Shown piece by piece: positions 1 through 13,520 of a stretch of DNA of 64,000 bases. The notes under the pieces are model-generated. The model saw nothing but the letters and a program-made list of their open reading frames with translations. It had not been told where the DNA came from and ran no database searches. This DNA is from Ophthalmolycus amberensis (lineage: Eukaryota; Chordata; Actinopteri; Perciformes; Zoarcidae), in the NCBI GenBank assembly GCA_024529925.1, contig JAFEUB010000846.1, positions 1,797,001-1,861,000 of the forward strand, written 5' to 3'. Each line of letters starts with the position of its first letter. Position 1 is the stretch's first letter. The position numbers and the translations under genes are program-made.

Positions 1-121
1 TGTCATTAGTGACACCTGTGCTTCTCTTGCTGTAACAAGTCACAACGTCTACCATACAAAAACTGGACTATACCAAGCTGCGATGACCATAGGGGTTCCT
101 AATGAACACCACAGCTTTTCA

Positions 122-1299
122 TTAGAACACACACACACAGCACAACAACTTATTCCTTGAGGAAAGGCACACCGGGATGAAATACCCCAGGGCCAAAGTA
201 AAGAGCAGCGTTGCTGTCCATAGTACTGAATAACAGGGCGGAACTTCTGCTGTCACAGAGAGAAAATCAGTACTGAGATCTAGTAATTGTAGGGTCGTCA
301 ACATAACTCAACCATGCAAATACAGATAACAGTTGACAGAATTATAATATGAATACAATCCCTCTCTGTCAATGAGAACACTGTGCAGCAGTAACAGGTA
401 ACAACGAGCACAGCCTCAGATTCAGTAACGGCACAAACATTACCTACACACAGAATGATTTCTTCTCTCGACTTCTATTGAGCCATCTTCTGTTATTGCA
501 ACATCAAATTCCTCCTTCTTGGCCCAATTCATGAGACTTTCATATCATAGTTATAGAAATGATGACCAGAAATTCCCCTTTTACATTACTTCTTGTACAG
601 TGCTCAAAACAAAACAAAGTATTTCTATTAGATTGTTGTGAAAGAAACAACAGCAATAACAAACGTTTTATATGCACATGTAGTACCAAGCTCTGGTGGC
701 ATTCAACAGCAAATACCCCTATCTTCAGTCAACATAATATGCCTAAAGCATGCGAGTAAACATCATATGCATTGAGGCAAGACAAAAACAGAAGGGGGAA
801 ATAAAGTATTAAGGTCATATTTCTTGGCAGAATGTCTCAAAGACAGCAAGTAAGGGTCGAATAAAGTAAAACAATTTCACACTCCATGGTAGTCTACTGA
901 GAGGAAAACCCTGCAAGTCAAATATGACAGATTACCGACTAACTAGAACTAATGTAAAATACATAAAGTACTATGAAACACATTTAGATTTGCTTCCGTA
1001 CCACCAATAAACTCCATTGTGTTTAACAGGGTTGAGTTGTATGAAATAGACACACGGGTAAAGTCACAAGGTAGCCATCATAACAGCAATCCAGCATCTT
1101 TTGAATCATGAATAATGAGAGCACAAGTGTAGTCACAGCGAGCTCATCAGCAAATTAAATAGGCAGAAAACTCTCAACAGGTCACACCAAACACTGCGAA
1201 AGAGCCAGCAGCGGCTCGGCGGCCAACGCAACAACACAAACATAATGAACGCTACTTACCGTTTGAAGAGTTGAATTCATCCTTCGTGTGGTATCGCAT
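122..1299 (-). CDS. Unidentified small gene, probably a single-pass membrane protein
   Basis: I do not recognise this gene. A splice-bounded exon at 1325-1260 has a good acceptor and a GGTAAGT donor. It holds an ATG at 1299-1297, with an in-frame stop upstream in the candidate 5'UTR exon (about 1700-1552), and starts MRYHTKDEFNSSN. It joins in phase to an exon starting at 249, after the tract ttttctctctgtgacag, that ends with a stop at 122. The result is about 55 residues with one strongly hydrophobic stretch (VLWTATLLFTLALGYFIPV), suggesting a short membrane-anchored protein. A second open stretch at about 550-451 (MNWAKKEEFDVAITEDGS) is followed by a donor and can be read into the same last exon in a different frame, so an alternative transcript is possible. 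The gene may continue left of the window. Confidence 0.3.
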
Positions 1300-4200
1300 C
1301 ACGGCCTCAGCTTCACCAAACTGACCTGAAATTAGAAATGATGGCAGGAGGTAGGGCCGCCATCATTCACAAGTCAAAACTAATTCAAACTGTAGGCAAC
1401 GTTGTCAGAGCTGGAACATATGTTTAGCAACAGGATTTAGTTTTCCTCCACACTCTGGGAAACGTATGCTAAGCTAAGTTAAGCAACATATTTAGCTTGT
1501 TAGCAGTCACACAAGTCTATATTTTGCACCTTCCTCTGACGCACACTTACTATTTGTGTCTCCTCGTCTTCAAAACGTTCCCTTTCCCGTGGCAATTTCT
1601 TGTTGAAAACCTTTCCGGTGTTTTTGTTTAATCGCTATGTTAATATCACCATCGCTAGTTTAGTTAGCTCACCAAACGGGTGCCGTGGCACCAAGAGGAA
1701 AATATAACAAAACTCTTCTTCTTCTCCATTTAATGGTGACACACGTGAAGGTGCATCACCGCCACATACAATGCAGGAGTGTGGAAGTCAAAAGTGAAAA
1801 ACAGACTATTAATTCCGTCTATATTTAGTCTGGTTTTTTTTTGTACGGAGCGCTGACACTGGCACCTCAAGAATGCTGCACGAAAACTGGATTACATTTT
1901 GGTATCATTGAAAGACACATTTTCCATCATCTTACCCTGCCTCAGCACCTTCTTCGCTCACGAGCTACCATTGCATTTACTAAAAAGTTTTCTCGAAACT
2001 GGGATCCACCTTAATTTAACCAAATTATTCATATTTTAGCCAGAAACTGTTTTCCTGGCTATGAAGAGATAACTGCAAATATATCAGTGTTGCACGTGAG
2101 TCTTAAATACAATACAATGATCTTATTGAATTTGATCTGTTGCACAGTAGCCATCATCTGAATGTATGAAGTGCAGCCCAACCCAACTGATAACTAACAA
2201 CTGATCCTCTTTTAACATGTATTCTTAGGGTTGGTATAATAATAACAAGCCTCCTAGGACCTTTAGATCTAAACATTCCTACAGAACTTTGCAGTAGGCT
2301 ACACATGTAAGAGGCCCTCACCACACCTGTGTTATGTGTTCAAGTTTTAAAAAATGGCCAACATATCATCATCATTTTTTTAACTCTTAAATATTGTTTG
2401 CCACATTGGCCTCAAAAATGGAGAATCAGATTGCCTCTAATTGGCAGTGAAGGGAATAGGGCAGCCAATTTCCCCTCCCCCACTTCTTGTTGCTAATTTG
2501 TTGTGTGTCTTATCCTCTTTGTGTGTTTTTGACATCACACAAGGACCCCAGAAACATGTCTGAACAAATAGCAGCGCTGCTTTTACTGCGATATTGACTT
2601 GTGTGACCTTAAAATGCACTAAAATACTCACTACAAACACTCCATTTTAATCATTTTGACACCTCCACCCTTTCCCGTGTATGCAGACAGAGACATATAA
2701 TTTCATCTTCATTGATTATATTTCTCCATCAGCATGTGTTCATTTGTGTTCTTGTGATATCCATGGAGAGCCTTCCATCAGTGGGATGACCTTTGATGAG
2801 AACCTACCTTCCAGGTCAATAACATTTTGGCCAGACATTGCCCTTATTCAATACCAGCTATATCTTAGCTCTGGCTAAATCGATATCAGCGAGAGATGGA
2901 GGGACAGAAACGGAAGGAATAGTGTGGCCATTAGGGGCTGTAAAATATGCAGGTATGCCTAGGTTTTGGGATTAAATAATTAATTAGGACGGGTCGATGG
3001 TGATATGTATCATTGTTGTTTGATAAGATATAGCACCGTCTGAAGATAGCCCTAGAGAAAAATCGATGCAGTAGGTCAGACTAGACTATTGATTAGCATA
3101 TATCTTATAGAAGCTCTGATGACAACTAAATGTGTGTCAGTGAAAAGTCCATTTAATCAATAGGGAATCCTCATATGCATCATTCTGTTTGATGAAATAC
3201 TTAATTAACTACTTGGAAGAGGTGGGTCGTGTTCAAGCTATATCGAGTCATTCAGCTGCTTTCCTGGTCCTGTGCGGGGGAAACAGTTTAGTTGCACATT
3301 AATACCTATAAGTACACCTGGGATGCTCTGCCTGAGCACATCTCTTTTTGTTGGAAATTACAGTGCGTTTCAAAGTTGCATATTGCAAAGAAATATGACC
3401 CAGAATCATTAAAAGTTATTTGTTGTTTTATATTTGTTTCAAATCTTGTCAATATTCCTCAAAACATCTAAACTTTTCTCTCAGATTCAGGCTACTTGAT
3501 GAGTAGGGGCCTTTTGAGCACACTGCCTGGATAATAGACACTACTATACTTGAATTAATTGCAGCATATTGCTTTTTAAGTGACGATTCATATAATCTCT
3601 TTTCCATACCCAAGGGTCATTAACTTCCAAAGTAATGCATGAAAATATTGCTGACAATATGTACTAGTGGTGGATGTAGGATGCAAATTCCAGACAGGGC
3701 TTTAGGGAGAGCCATCTGCTGTTGAGTTCCACCATAATGACCAGCTTATGAAAGCTCTGTCCTAAAATTTAGCTCTATGTATGTAGCGGCAGACAATGAG
3801 CCGTCTGCCATCTGGGAAAAACAACAAGTCCGCTTTCCAAATACACTCACTGCTTTGGAAATGGTCTGAAGAGGTTCTTCAAATGACTGTGCAACATACT
3901 TGCGAGGGCATGTGCTCTGGACAGATCTATTGCCGTTGATTCGTATATTTGGAACCAAAAAAAAAGACTTATCATGTCATGTGCAATACTAAAATATCTG
4001 CATGTGTGTATAGTTTTCTCATCCGACATCAGACAAACCCCTTACTTTATTCTGCCCCTCTACCTCTCACTCACAGTCTCATGGGGAAGTTTCAACTCGT
4101 CTGGGGTGAACATGTTTGAGTTTGAGCAAGGTGTTGAAATTTCACCAAAGCTGTGAAGCTGTGGGTGAAATAGGGATAGTCACTCTAAAGTAAGCTGGGA

Positions 4201-4588
4201 TCACATTATTATTCTTTGATACAGTGTTCGTAAGTTCAGCTGACATAGTGAGTGTGCACAAATATCTTCACACACAAACAAAACACACACAGAAAACTGA
4301 ATTTCCCTGCGTGAGGGGGTAAGCATTATGCAGCTTGAGTTTCTCTCTGGCACACAGAATTAGCTGAGGTTAATGTCTGCACTTCAGCTCAGAAAGAAAG
4401 GGGAGCGTACTGTGCGTGTGTGTGCATAGAGGAGCACTGCGGGGTTGACCATTTTCTCTTCTTCTGTAACTTCATTAAAGAAATATAAAATGGCAGGCCA
4501 TTAGGGCAAACACATTCAGCCGCCTCTTATTGAGAGATGCTTTTAGAAAAATCTAATTCACCACAAATTGTGTGGCACTCCAAGACTC

Positions 4589-4627
4589 CACACACACACA
4601 CACACACATACACACACACACACACAC
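4589..4627. repeat. (CA)n microsatellite
   Basis: About 19 CA units with one T interruption. Read on the minus strand it creates a meaningless Cys-Val ORF. Confidence 0.95.
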
Positions 4628-5327
4628 TTCTCTAATCTTCCCCAGATGACTGTAGCTCTGTGAGCTCTGTGAAGGCTGCAGGAGGAGGAGATGGGTGGCA
4701 CCGCGTTTTCATAATGATAAAGTGGCACCTCAAACATGGCCGTCTGTTCGCCCTGCCTTCTTATTAAACAGAAAGAAAGAGAAGGAGAAAGCAAGAGACC
4801 AACTGAGATTGCAAAACAGACAAATTTGAATTTCGCACTCATTTCTCCTTTACCCCGCCTCTACTTTAACAGTCTCCATGTTCTCACCTCTTTCTTCTCG
4901 GTGTGTGCTTCCCTCTCTCTCCTCCTCTCCTCGTCTGTGTGAGTTATTAGGGATGAGAGGAAGTCATTCTCCGCGTGTGGTTATTAGTATTGATCTGAGC
5001 GCCGTTCAACAGCCGTTTCCTGCTGATTTCCTCTCGTTCGCAGTTCCCTCCTTTTCTTACTTTATATGGCCCCCACCCACATCCATCCATCTTAGCTATG
5101 CAGCTGCTCTACAGTGAAGTTTCAACACAGCACTTTGTCTGCTGTGTCTGACTGATTTACTGGATATTGTGGCCTTAATACTGCTACACACACTCATGCA
5201 CATACAATTAACTGACCACAAAAACAATAAATTTACATTCAAGCCCAGGCTTGAGTATTTTATTGACCAATAAAGCCTCACACACTCATCCACTTCATTC
5301 CTGCTGTTTGCACACCGTGCAGTCCCT

Positions 5328-5352
5328 CACACACACACACACACACACACAC
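5328..5352. repeat. (CA)n microsatellite
   Basis: About 12 perfect CA units in gene-poor DNA. Confidence 0.95.
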
Positions 5353-6154
5353 GTGTATTGTTGAAACAATCATTATTTACGATGGGGTCCTCATACTCTT
5401 GTCACATGCAGGCATGCAATACTTTGCCTGGTTTGCTGCTGCTGAGTCTGTTGTTTGCAGACTTACAATAAACAGAATGACATTTCAGGGATTGGCAGGT
5501 AAAAAGCAATAAATCAGCTGATTGCCTTCTAATTAAGATAAATCAAAAAAATGTCAGTTTTAATCTAGTGTCGCATAGCTAGACCTGCACAGCGCACAGC
5601 TCTAAAGTAAGGTCTGGCTCCACACTATCATTCAGGTATAGCAGGAAAAAACTGCGCTGGCATGTTTGTATTTCTTTAAAGGCAGGGTTGGTAATCTTGA
5701 GAAACTAGCAAGAGTACGCTAGATGTTAAAAATCGTCCGTCCAACAAATCCAGCCTGGTGTTGCAAACTCTTTTCCAATCAACACAGCTAGCAGCACTCG
5801 CTCCAAAAATTGCTAAATCTAGCAAGAATGTTGTCAAGTCGGCAACACTGACAGCCGACTGTAACTACAAACACCAAATCCATTTGAATGCACACACACA
5901 ATTAGTGTGTGCAACTACTATGAAGGTGCACTGGTAACTCTTTATTATTAATGAAGAAGTGTAAATGTCACAGGTTGAAGCGTGTGTATTATTGATAGTA
6001 TTTATGTCAGTTCTCACCAAACCCAGTGTATCCAGCCAACATCATCGGTCAAGAGCTGCAGACACACAAAACCACACACACAGACAAGTATGCACGTGTG
6101 TGAGCACTGTCAAAATCACACACAGATTGGGAATCAATTAACAACTAGATTAGA

Positions 6155-6156
<2 letters not shown>

Positions 6157-6233
<77 letters not shown>
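6157..6233. repeat. (GT)n microsatellite
   Basis: About 38 uninterrupted GT units. Purity and length suggest a polymorphic locus. Confidence 0.95.
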
Positions 6234-6234
<1 letters not shown>

Positions 6235-7123
6235 TATGGTCACTGCATCATTGGCTTACCTCCTTTTTGCCACTGGTAAAGAAGCTGACACTGGCCCCTT
6301 GACACTTTGCTGTGGATAGGAGTCACCAAACACAACACATTTCTATCCCTATTCATCAATGTTAGATTGTAACTCTCTAACCTCAACCTTCAGCCGTAAC
6401 CTTAATCCTGCAACCAATCCAATGGATCGTTACCTTTAGCATATTTAGTGCTATTGGCATGTCCTTCCTCTGTGACCATGTCTATTAGTCTTGGCTAATA
6501 GAGCAGCCATCTGTAATGAAGACACACTACATAGTTCCTAATGGCTTGTGGAAGGGATGTAAACAAGGTCAAAAGTAAAAAACCAAAACAGCTCATCACA
6601 ATGAGAAGAAAATGACAGAAAACCATCATCACGGTCAGACTATAACTCGGTTCACAGCAGCAGCAGCTAACACAGCTATTTGTAAAAGGAAAAGGGGAGC
6701 AGAAGGCCAGTTAGGGGGAAATCATATTGTTATGTCCTGTCCAACTTGGCCTGTCCATGTCGTTGAGAGGCCGGGGAACACAGTGAGTGTCTTTCCCAAG
6801 CTTTGTGACCAGGAGGACACTGTTTTAAAAAAAGTGCAACTTTTAAATAGAGTCCAGCTTCTGAGGAACGGAGGCAAAGATAGTCCCTCTTACAGCACAC
6901 ACTGACAGTCACACAACCAGACGGGGTTTCCTCTTAGATTGAGGCTTAAACCTTTTCTGTTTGTCACTGCCTTTCCTGAGGACATTTAAAGATGTTACAT
7001 TTTTATAATCCTGCACTTCTAATATTTGAATTGTATTATCTATCTAATAGATCTATTGTATTATTATATTTACTCTATTGTATTTCTACCTATTCTCTGT
7101 TTTTTGTATGTGAATGCTTTATG

Positions 7124-8196
7124 TTAAAGGGACAGTGTAACATTTAGGGGGTTTATTGGCAGATGTTGAATATAATATTCATAACTATGTTTTAATCAGT
7201 GTATAATCACCCAAAACTATAATTATTATGTTTTCCTTACCTTAGAAAAAGCCATTTATATCTAGGGAGGGGGTCTTCTATCACAGAGTCCGCCATCTTG
7301 CACCGCCATTTTTCTACAGCAGCCCAGAACTACGCTGGCTCTAGCGAGAGCTTTTCGCATTTAGCGTTATCTGAAGGTAGGGATGCGTTCCCAAAATCCG
7401 GTATTAAACGGGCCCAGCTGCTATAAACAAAGATCTTTGTATTGATGTGGTGAAGTGAGCAGGTAAAGTGAAAGATACTCAAGTTTCCGGCAACGCTTGT
7501 TACAGCATGTTCAATAAAATATTTGCCAGTAGAAAGCCAATACTTTATCAATACATCTGTACACATGTAAATGAAAGTGAAACCTATTTCATTCGACCAC
7601 CACCGCTATGTTTACACAAGCCCAGCATGAAGCATTGGCCAAAAGCTTTTTGTCATCTTTTAAAACTTCTCTGCCAGCTGAGACAAAGCAGCCAGGTGGA
7701 CAGAAGACAGGAGGAATGACTGATACTGATGGATGGGTGTGTTCTTCATTCTTTATAAACTTCACTTAGAAATGTTATTTATTTTATTGACATTTTACAT
7801 TTGTTTCCAGTGAGATATTAATTACTTTATATAGTGACTTTGCTGTTGTAAACACAACTGTTTAGCTATATCTAAATTATAAATAACTTCTCATTTTGTT
7901 CTGAATTTATTTGTTTTTAAAAACAATTATTTAGTCATGTAGAGTATTGATAAGAGTAGCCCCTAGCTGTACTACAATCCTAAAGATACCTATCACTACC
8001 TGTAGGCCACCATAGAGAGGGGTGGTTTGAAACAATAGGGGAAGTTGAAGAGATATGTGAGGAGTCTTAGGTGATCATTCCCCATCATGACATCATCAAT
8101 TTACAGTCGTAGTCACGTCATGATACAAAATATCCAGTGATTTAAATTTAAGTGTGGAGCTGATGGTCCCTAAAATGTCAAATATTGCTCCTTTAG
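7124..8196. mobile_element. MITE-like non-autonomous element, about 1.07 kb
   Basis: The left end reads TTAAAGGGACAGTGTAACAT. The right end, read on the minus strand, starts TAAAGGAGCAATATTTGACA, giving imperfect terminal inverted repeats. The left 200 bp (GTAACATTTAGGGGGTTTAT and the following lines) look like a dispersed repeat I associate with many fish genomes, though I cannot name the family with certainty. There is no transposase-like ORF. The left end starts with TTAA, but a matching TTAA is not clear on the right, so the target-site duplication is unresolved. Confidence 0.45.
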
Positions 8197-9438
8197 TACA
8201 GCCTGGTCAAGGGACATTTGATCAATACGACCAAAAACAAGGAGGGAAGAGAGAAGCAGTGGCTCTAATTGAAAAATGTACATTTTATTTTCATTCTATA
8301 TAAAACATGATTTTAGCACGTGATGAAGCTGAATAGGAAAACAACAACAAATAAAATATTCAGTTACAGAGGGTGTCTCACTTGGATGTGAAAGTCCAAT
8401 CATTACATGACATTATGTTCATGTGTATTACAGTCTGGTTCCTGCATGTTGCGCTCTAGTTCCTGTATGCTCAGCATTCAGTGTATATTATAATGAAGAA
8501 TACTATCAATCCAGAAACACACATGTAGCTCATTTACAAATATCAAAAACAAATTAACTCTATTCACATGCCCCATTGGTGTGAAAATCAATATACAGGG
8601 ACACACGCATCCAATTATCAAGATCTAACTGGCTGCTATATTTAGAAAATGTGAACTGCAACAAGGATTCTGAATATTTCTGCAATCATTTAAAAAAAAA
8701 AAAAGGATTTTTCATGCTCTTGGGCAGCATTGCTCTGGATTGATGACAAACCTGTATAACAGCCTCTTGTGTTCACTTCAGCCTATAGAGCAAAATGCTG
8801 AGTTACATATCTGGCTCTCATTTGTGCTCGTTCCCTCTCTGTCCCTCTCTCCCTCCCCCTCTCTGTGACTGTGAACGATATTCAGTTGCACATTAATCTG
8901 CCCTGGATATTAATTACGCTCTCCATGAACATTTAATAAATACTTCCCAGGTGGGCTTGCTGCTGAGTGAACTGAGAGCCTTATCAAATATTAGGCCTTT
9001 AATTGGCCTTTCACTCCAATGAATGGCTTTTTAATTAGCGTGCAGTTATCATCCCTCCACCAACCACAGGGCCGATCAGCACGCGCAGATGTGCCAGTTT
9101 TGCTGAGTGAGGGCATCTTAATGACCTGAGGTAGGCCATTCGTTGCATAATACCCCATTGCTGTGGCCAAGGGAGGAAGAGTGCAATCTGTGGGTTGCAG
9201 GCCACAGCCAAACACTAAGTGATTGTCTGTGTTATAGCATTTAGATCTATTGGGATGGCAGAGATACCGTTTTTCAGTAAGATACTCACACTCTCATTCT
9301 AAAGCAAATGCAACTGGTACAAAGTAGACCAATACAATTTCACTTTTTCAAATTGACCAATCAGGACCACTGTGACTTGCAGATGTTTTCTTCATTCATG
9401 CATTTGCTTATAGTTACCCATTCATTGTCTTTGCTGCT
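8197..9438. other. Non-coding stretch with a possible conserved regulatory block (8870-9230)
   Basis: There are no credible exons. At about 8870-9230 the composition changes: low repeat content, several TAATTA/ATTAAT-type homeodomain core sites (for example ATATTAATTACG and TTTTAATTAGCG), and no microsatellites. This is how vertebrate conserved non-coding elements often look, but conservation cannot be judged from one sequence. Confidence 0.25.
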
Positions 9439-10724
9439 AACCTCTTAAGGACGACGCCCCCGAATTTGGGGGCTCTCTGGCTCAGTACCCCTGAAAATAT
9501 TGTTCGAAAAATGGCCATATGGGCAACACTATCATAAGTCACTTTTTACACACTCCAAACACAACTATATACTACTCATATGAGCATCTAGAAAATGTGG
9601 CATAAAAGGACGAAATCCTGGCCAGAAATCTGAGTTATGTGTGCTTGAAATCCATATTTGCACCACGTAGCTCGCGGCTAGCCGGCTAATCCGCCCAACG
9701 ATTAGCATTAGCATGCGACACAGAACGCATAAATATCTTCGGTTTTTCTCTCCGTTGAACCAGTAGAAAGCTGTGAGTGGACAAGGGTACCATGGCGCTG
9801 GTCTTCACCCGAAACAATCCTTGGTTTTTTGTGACGTTTTATGAAATATTAGTACAAAAACATCGAACATTATCCGTTTTAGCGGTACCGTCATTGACGC
9901 CAAGTGCTTCCTGTTTACAGCTGTTTCCTGTGGCAGGGGGGTCAACCCACCTCGGGCCAGGGGTCAGACTTTCGGCCAATAGAATTTTACGCTCGTTGAT
10001 ACGCGGCACTTCTTGCAACGTTAGTCACTGAAACTTCTGTCAATCAACACCCGCTTCTACACCCGCCTTCCTGAGACTCTGACGCTTCGAATGCGGGCTC
10101 ATTGACTGAAATCGACTGATCATAGGCTGAGCTACAGCCCCATACACACACATGAACTGAGAAAGTCCTATAGATGACAGCCAGAAACAGGCTATGAGAT
10201 GACCCTTGCTCTCAAAATGATTCCTAACAGCTGTATTTGGATGTATTGAATAATATGAGTGATTAAAAAAGTGAAATATATAGTTATATAGTATATAAAA
10301 GTACAATGTAAGAGCTGCAACAGCTGGTTCGAAAATGATGACCTCGCGTGACCTCTCTGTACTAAAGCCTCTTATTCTTCACTTTATCCCACTTTAACCT
10401 TTATTCAGCAACTACTGATCAGTTGTGTTATGATTTGGGAGAGTTTTTAGGGAGCCAGCTGCATTATTTCAAAAACACAATATCAATAAAAGTGCTTTTT
10501 TTCAGGCGAACCTGAATATTTTCAATTTGAGCTGTGTAATGTCTTCATTTACTATATTAACCAGCAACATATACACAATATTACCCACTGAACAATCTCA
10601 CCAGTGTTGTGATCTGATTATAGCATCAACAATTATTAAAATAGACCTTGTACAGAACTGTTGTCTTCCTTAGTATGGGTATGCTATTTTCGAGCAGAGG
10701 CCTACAAATAGGGGTTAAGAGGTT
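9439..10724. mobile_element. Candidate non-autonomous DNA transposon, about 1.29 kb
   Basis: Perfect 10-bp terminal inverted repeats AACCTCTTAA (9439-9448) and TTAAGAGGTT (10715-10724) bracket the segment. Just inside the left end is an 18-bp palindrome-like hairpin, GCCCCCGAATTTGGGGGC (9456-9473). The interior has no transposase ORF. The target-site duplication is not obvious, so the superfamily is open; the TTAA-containing ends recall piggyBac-like elements. Confidence 0.4.
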
Positions 10725-12790
10725 TTAAGTAGAAAGCAGGGAACCACCATGCACTGATTTCCAACCCTGAGCTAAGAAAACACCCATATTACCCATAATA
10801 TACATGTATTTTATACAATTTATTCAAGGGTTTCCTTACCATTGAATAAGGGCCAGAAAGTCAAAGTGAGATTGGGAGCTGGTTTAAAGAACTTACAACT
10901 AAAGCAACTTCATCGGTTATTTTAGAGGGTTTTCAGCAATTCTGACAAAACATTTCTGGGACAAACACTTTTGAAACTGAAATGTATAGATATTGAATTT
11001 TGTCACAAAATACCAGCAATCAGCGACTTGGTCTTAAAATATCTGCATCAGCATCCGCCGTCAAAAATGTAATATTCTTTCAAAACAAATATGAAGACAA
11101 TAATGAATAAAATACTGCAACAGTTCTGATTAGCAATAATGTATTACAGCCATATCCGACTATCACCAATTATTATACACACACACAGACCCAGGCACAT
11201 ACACATATTCACACCAATATGCTGTGAAAACATAGCAGGAGAGTGACGGCTGTCACAAACACTTAAAATCACAGAGACAGAGACACCACCTCGCACAAAC
11301 ACTTCCAACATACACACTCACACATACGTAAATCACTCAAAGCATCTCCCCTGTCCTCTAGTGCTTTGATTAGCTAAGCTAGAGCAGGATTTGTTTTAAA
11401 AGCATAAGTGAGAAACACAGGATATATCCCACAGATGTCAGAATTAGCTGTTTTCAGCACTAATGAGGTAATTAGGATGTAGTAAGTGCAACAGAAATAA
11501 GGTAATGGTGGTATAGCTGACTTCAAACGATTGAAAGACAATTTGCTTGATTGTATAATTTGTATGACGACAAAGAAACTAACAGCATGGGATTTGATTT
11601 AGTCAGAAACAGCACTGCTTTTCCTGTATTGATCAGATCAGTGAAATGTATGGGATTCTTTCATCTATGGACACTTCTAAGATAAATACAGTAATAAATT
11701 AAACAGTCGTACTTTGTCACTTTAGTGTGACACATGTCCTCCAGACTGTTGGCAAACTAAAAACACATTAGATAATATCAGATAGTTTAAACACAGAAGG
11801 CACAACTTGAATTGTTCCTTCTCACAGATGAACACTCTTATTCTGTAGCCTTAGCTAACATCAAGCATGCATAACAACCATTCACGATACAGATTCATGG
11901 GATAATGTTCTTGATCCAATGAGCTAAAACCTGTTGGGAAACCAGAGAGGAAGAAGGGATTATAGGATGAGTTGTAATCTGGTTTAACTGTTAAAATGAT
12001 GATGTCCCTATCGACTTGAGTAACAGTTGTTCACTGAAATATCTCGTTGGAAACAGAACAGCAGTGGGAAGACATCCCGACTGCTTTTCTCTAAATTTAA
12101 ACCAGCCCAGTGTTGTCATTATTGTTCATGTTGCTGCAAATCCACAAGGACGATAAATACATTACAAGATGTCAGTTCCTGTTCAGTCGGTGTCAAAGTG
12201 GGTAACAGTGGCCCTGGTTTAAAAGAGTAGGTGTGATGTCCTCAGAAAACATTAACCTTTCAGATTAAGTCCAGAGTAACACAGTTTAGGATAGTCCAGA
12301 CCAAATCCCAAAATGCGGGTCCATTTTGCCACATGGATTCTTTCTGGAGCTGCTTTCTGTCTCATGTCTGAAAACAGAGATGCTGTTGGGTTGAGGCAGG
12401 TCTCAGCTTTATGACTGAAATCATAAAAGGTATGATGAGTTGAGAGAGGGAACGGGCTGAAAGCCACCAAATAATACGTTTTGAATGATAAGAGCTCCCT
12501 CTAGAGGTGGACTCGCGCTGCAGCGGACACACACATCAGTCTGCTCTCTTCCCTCTTTCGTTCACTTTGTTCCTTTGCATTCGATGCGATGACGCAGATT
12601 TCCCCTGTTCCAGAGATTTGAATGGTTGATGAATCCTGTAAACAGAGTCTCGACACAACACGGACCAGTGCCTTCATTGAACTACATGCTGATATCACAC
12701 ATGCTGATATCACACGCACACCTTCCTCTCCCTGAGTCCAGTGACTTCAACTGTGATGATCTCACAGTCTCTTGCTTACCTCACAACTAC

Positions 12791-12794
<4 letters not shown>

Positions 12795-12828
<34 letters not shown>
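12795..12828. repeat. (AC)n microsatellite
   Basis: About 17 perfect AC units. Confidence 0.95.
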
Positions 12829-13495
12829 CCTTCCTTTCTCCTGTACTCATCCATTTTCTCCAGCAGCTACTCTTGGCTTTAATGCAGTCTGAGAATGTGT
12901 CGTCAGTCAGACTCACTGTCTTCTCCAATCGTTAGACTTAAAGGACGGAAAATGCCTTTGTGTTTACCATTTTTTTTCCTTTTCAAAGTAAGCCTGGCCG
13001 TCCCCTCGCTGCTGCGCCATTGACCCTGAGAGTGGAGGTTCAAGTCTACAGTCAGCTACAGCAAATAGACTGCACATTCTACAGGGGAGAGTATATTTGT
13101 TTTCATTTTCAAGGAAATATAACAAAGGAGTTCCTTCTGAAGCTATTTGGAGAGTGGATGCCTATTCAAAGGAGAAACGTCTCTTTTATCAAGGATTTTA
13201 CCACCGCTTTCTTGTAAAGGAGTTCCATTTATGTGCTTGTTTGTTTCTTTGTAAACACATAAAAGTCCATACCCGTGTATTGTGAAAGCGCGTGCAAAGA
13301 GATGTTTGATCCAAACAAATGTAGAACCAACTCCATTTTGTCCCTTGAGGTTCAGAGTGCTAAAGACTGTCAGTAATAGCGATTTCCCTTGTCTGTTACT
13401 TTACATGTAAATCTAATTTCTCAGTTAAGGCGTGGAGGGGATAAGCTGCTGCGCTGGCTCACTCTTGAATTGTATACATGCATAAATAAACTCTC

Positions 13496-13520
13496 TCACA
13501 CACACACACACACACGCACA
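13496..13520. repeat. (CA)n microsatellite
   Basis: About 12 CA units with one G interruption. Confidence 0.9.

Larger units (their letters stand above)
1326..7123. other. Gene-poor DNA upstream of the left-edge gene
   Basis: About 1552-1700 is the probable 5'UTR exon and promoter side of the minus-strand gene, with a GTAAGT donor. The rest has stop codons in all frames and no splice-consistent exons. It holds three dinucleotide microsatellites, listed separately. At about 5675-5870 there is a fragment starting AAAGGCAGGGTTGGTAATC that resembles ends of dispersed fish MITEs. Nothing here supports a gene. Confidence 0.5.

Noticed and set aside
6612..6905. 97-codon plus-strand ORF in gene-poor DNA
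   Set aside because: No recognisable domain, no splice context, and an overlapping antisense ORF of similar length.
9777..10031. 84-codon ORF inside the MITE-like element
   Set aside because: Within a terminal-inverted-repeat element and unlike any transposase segment.
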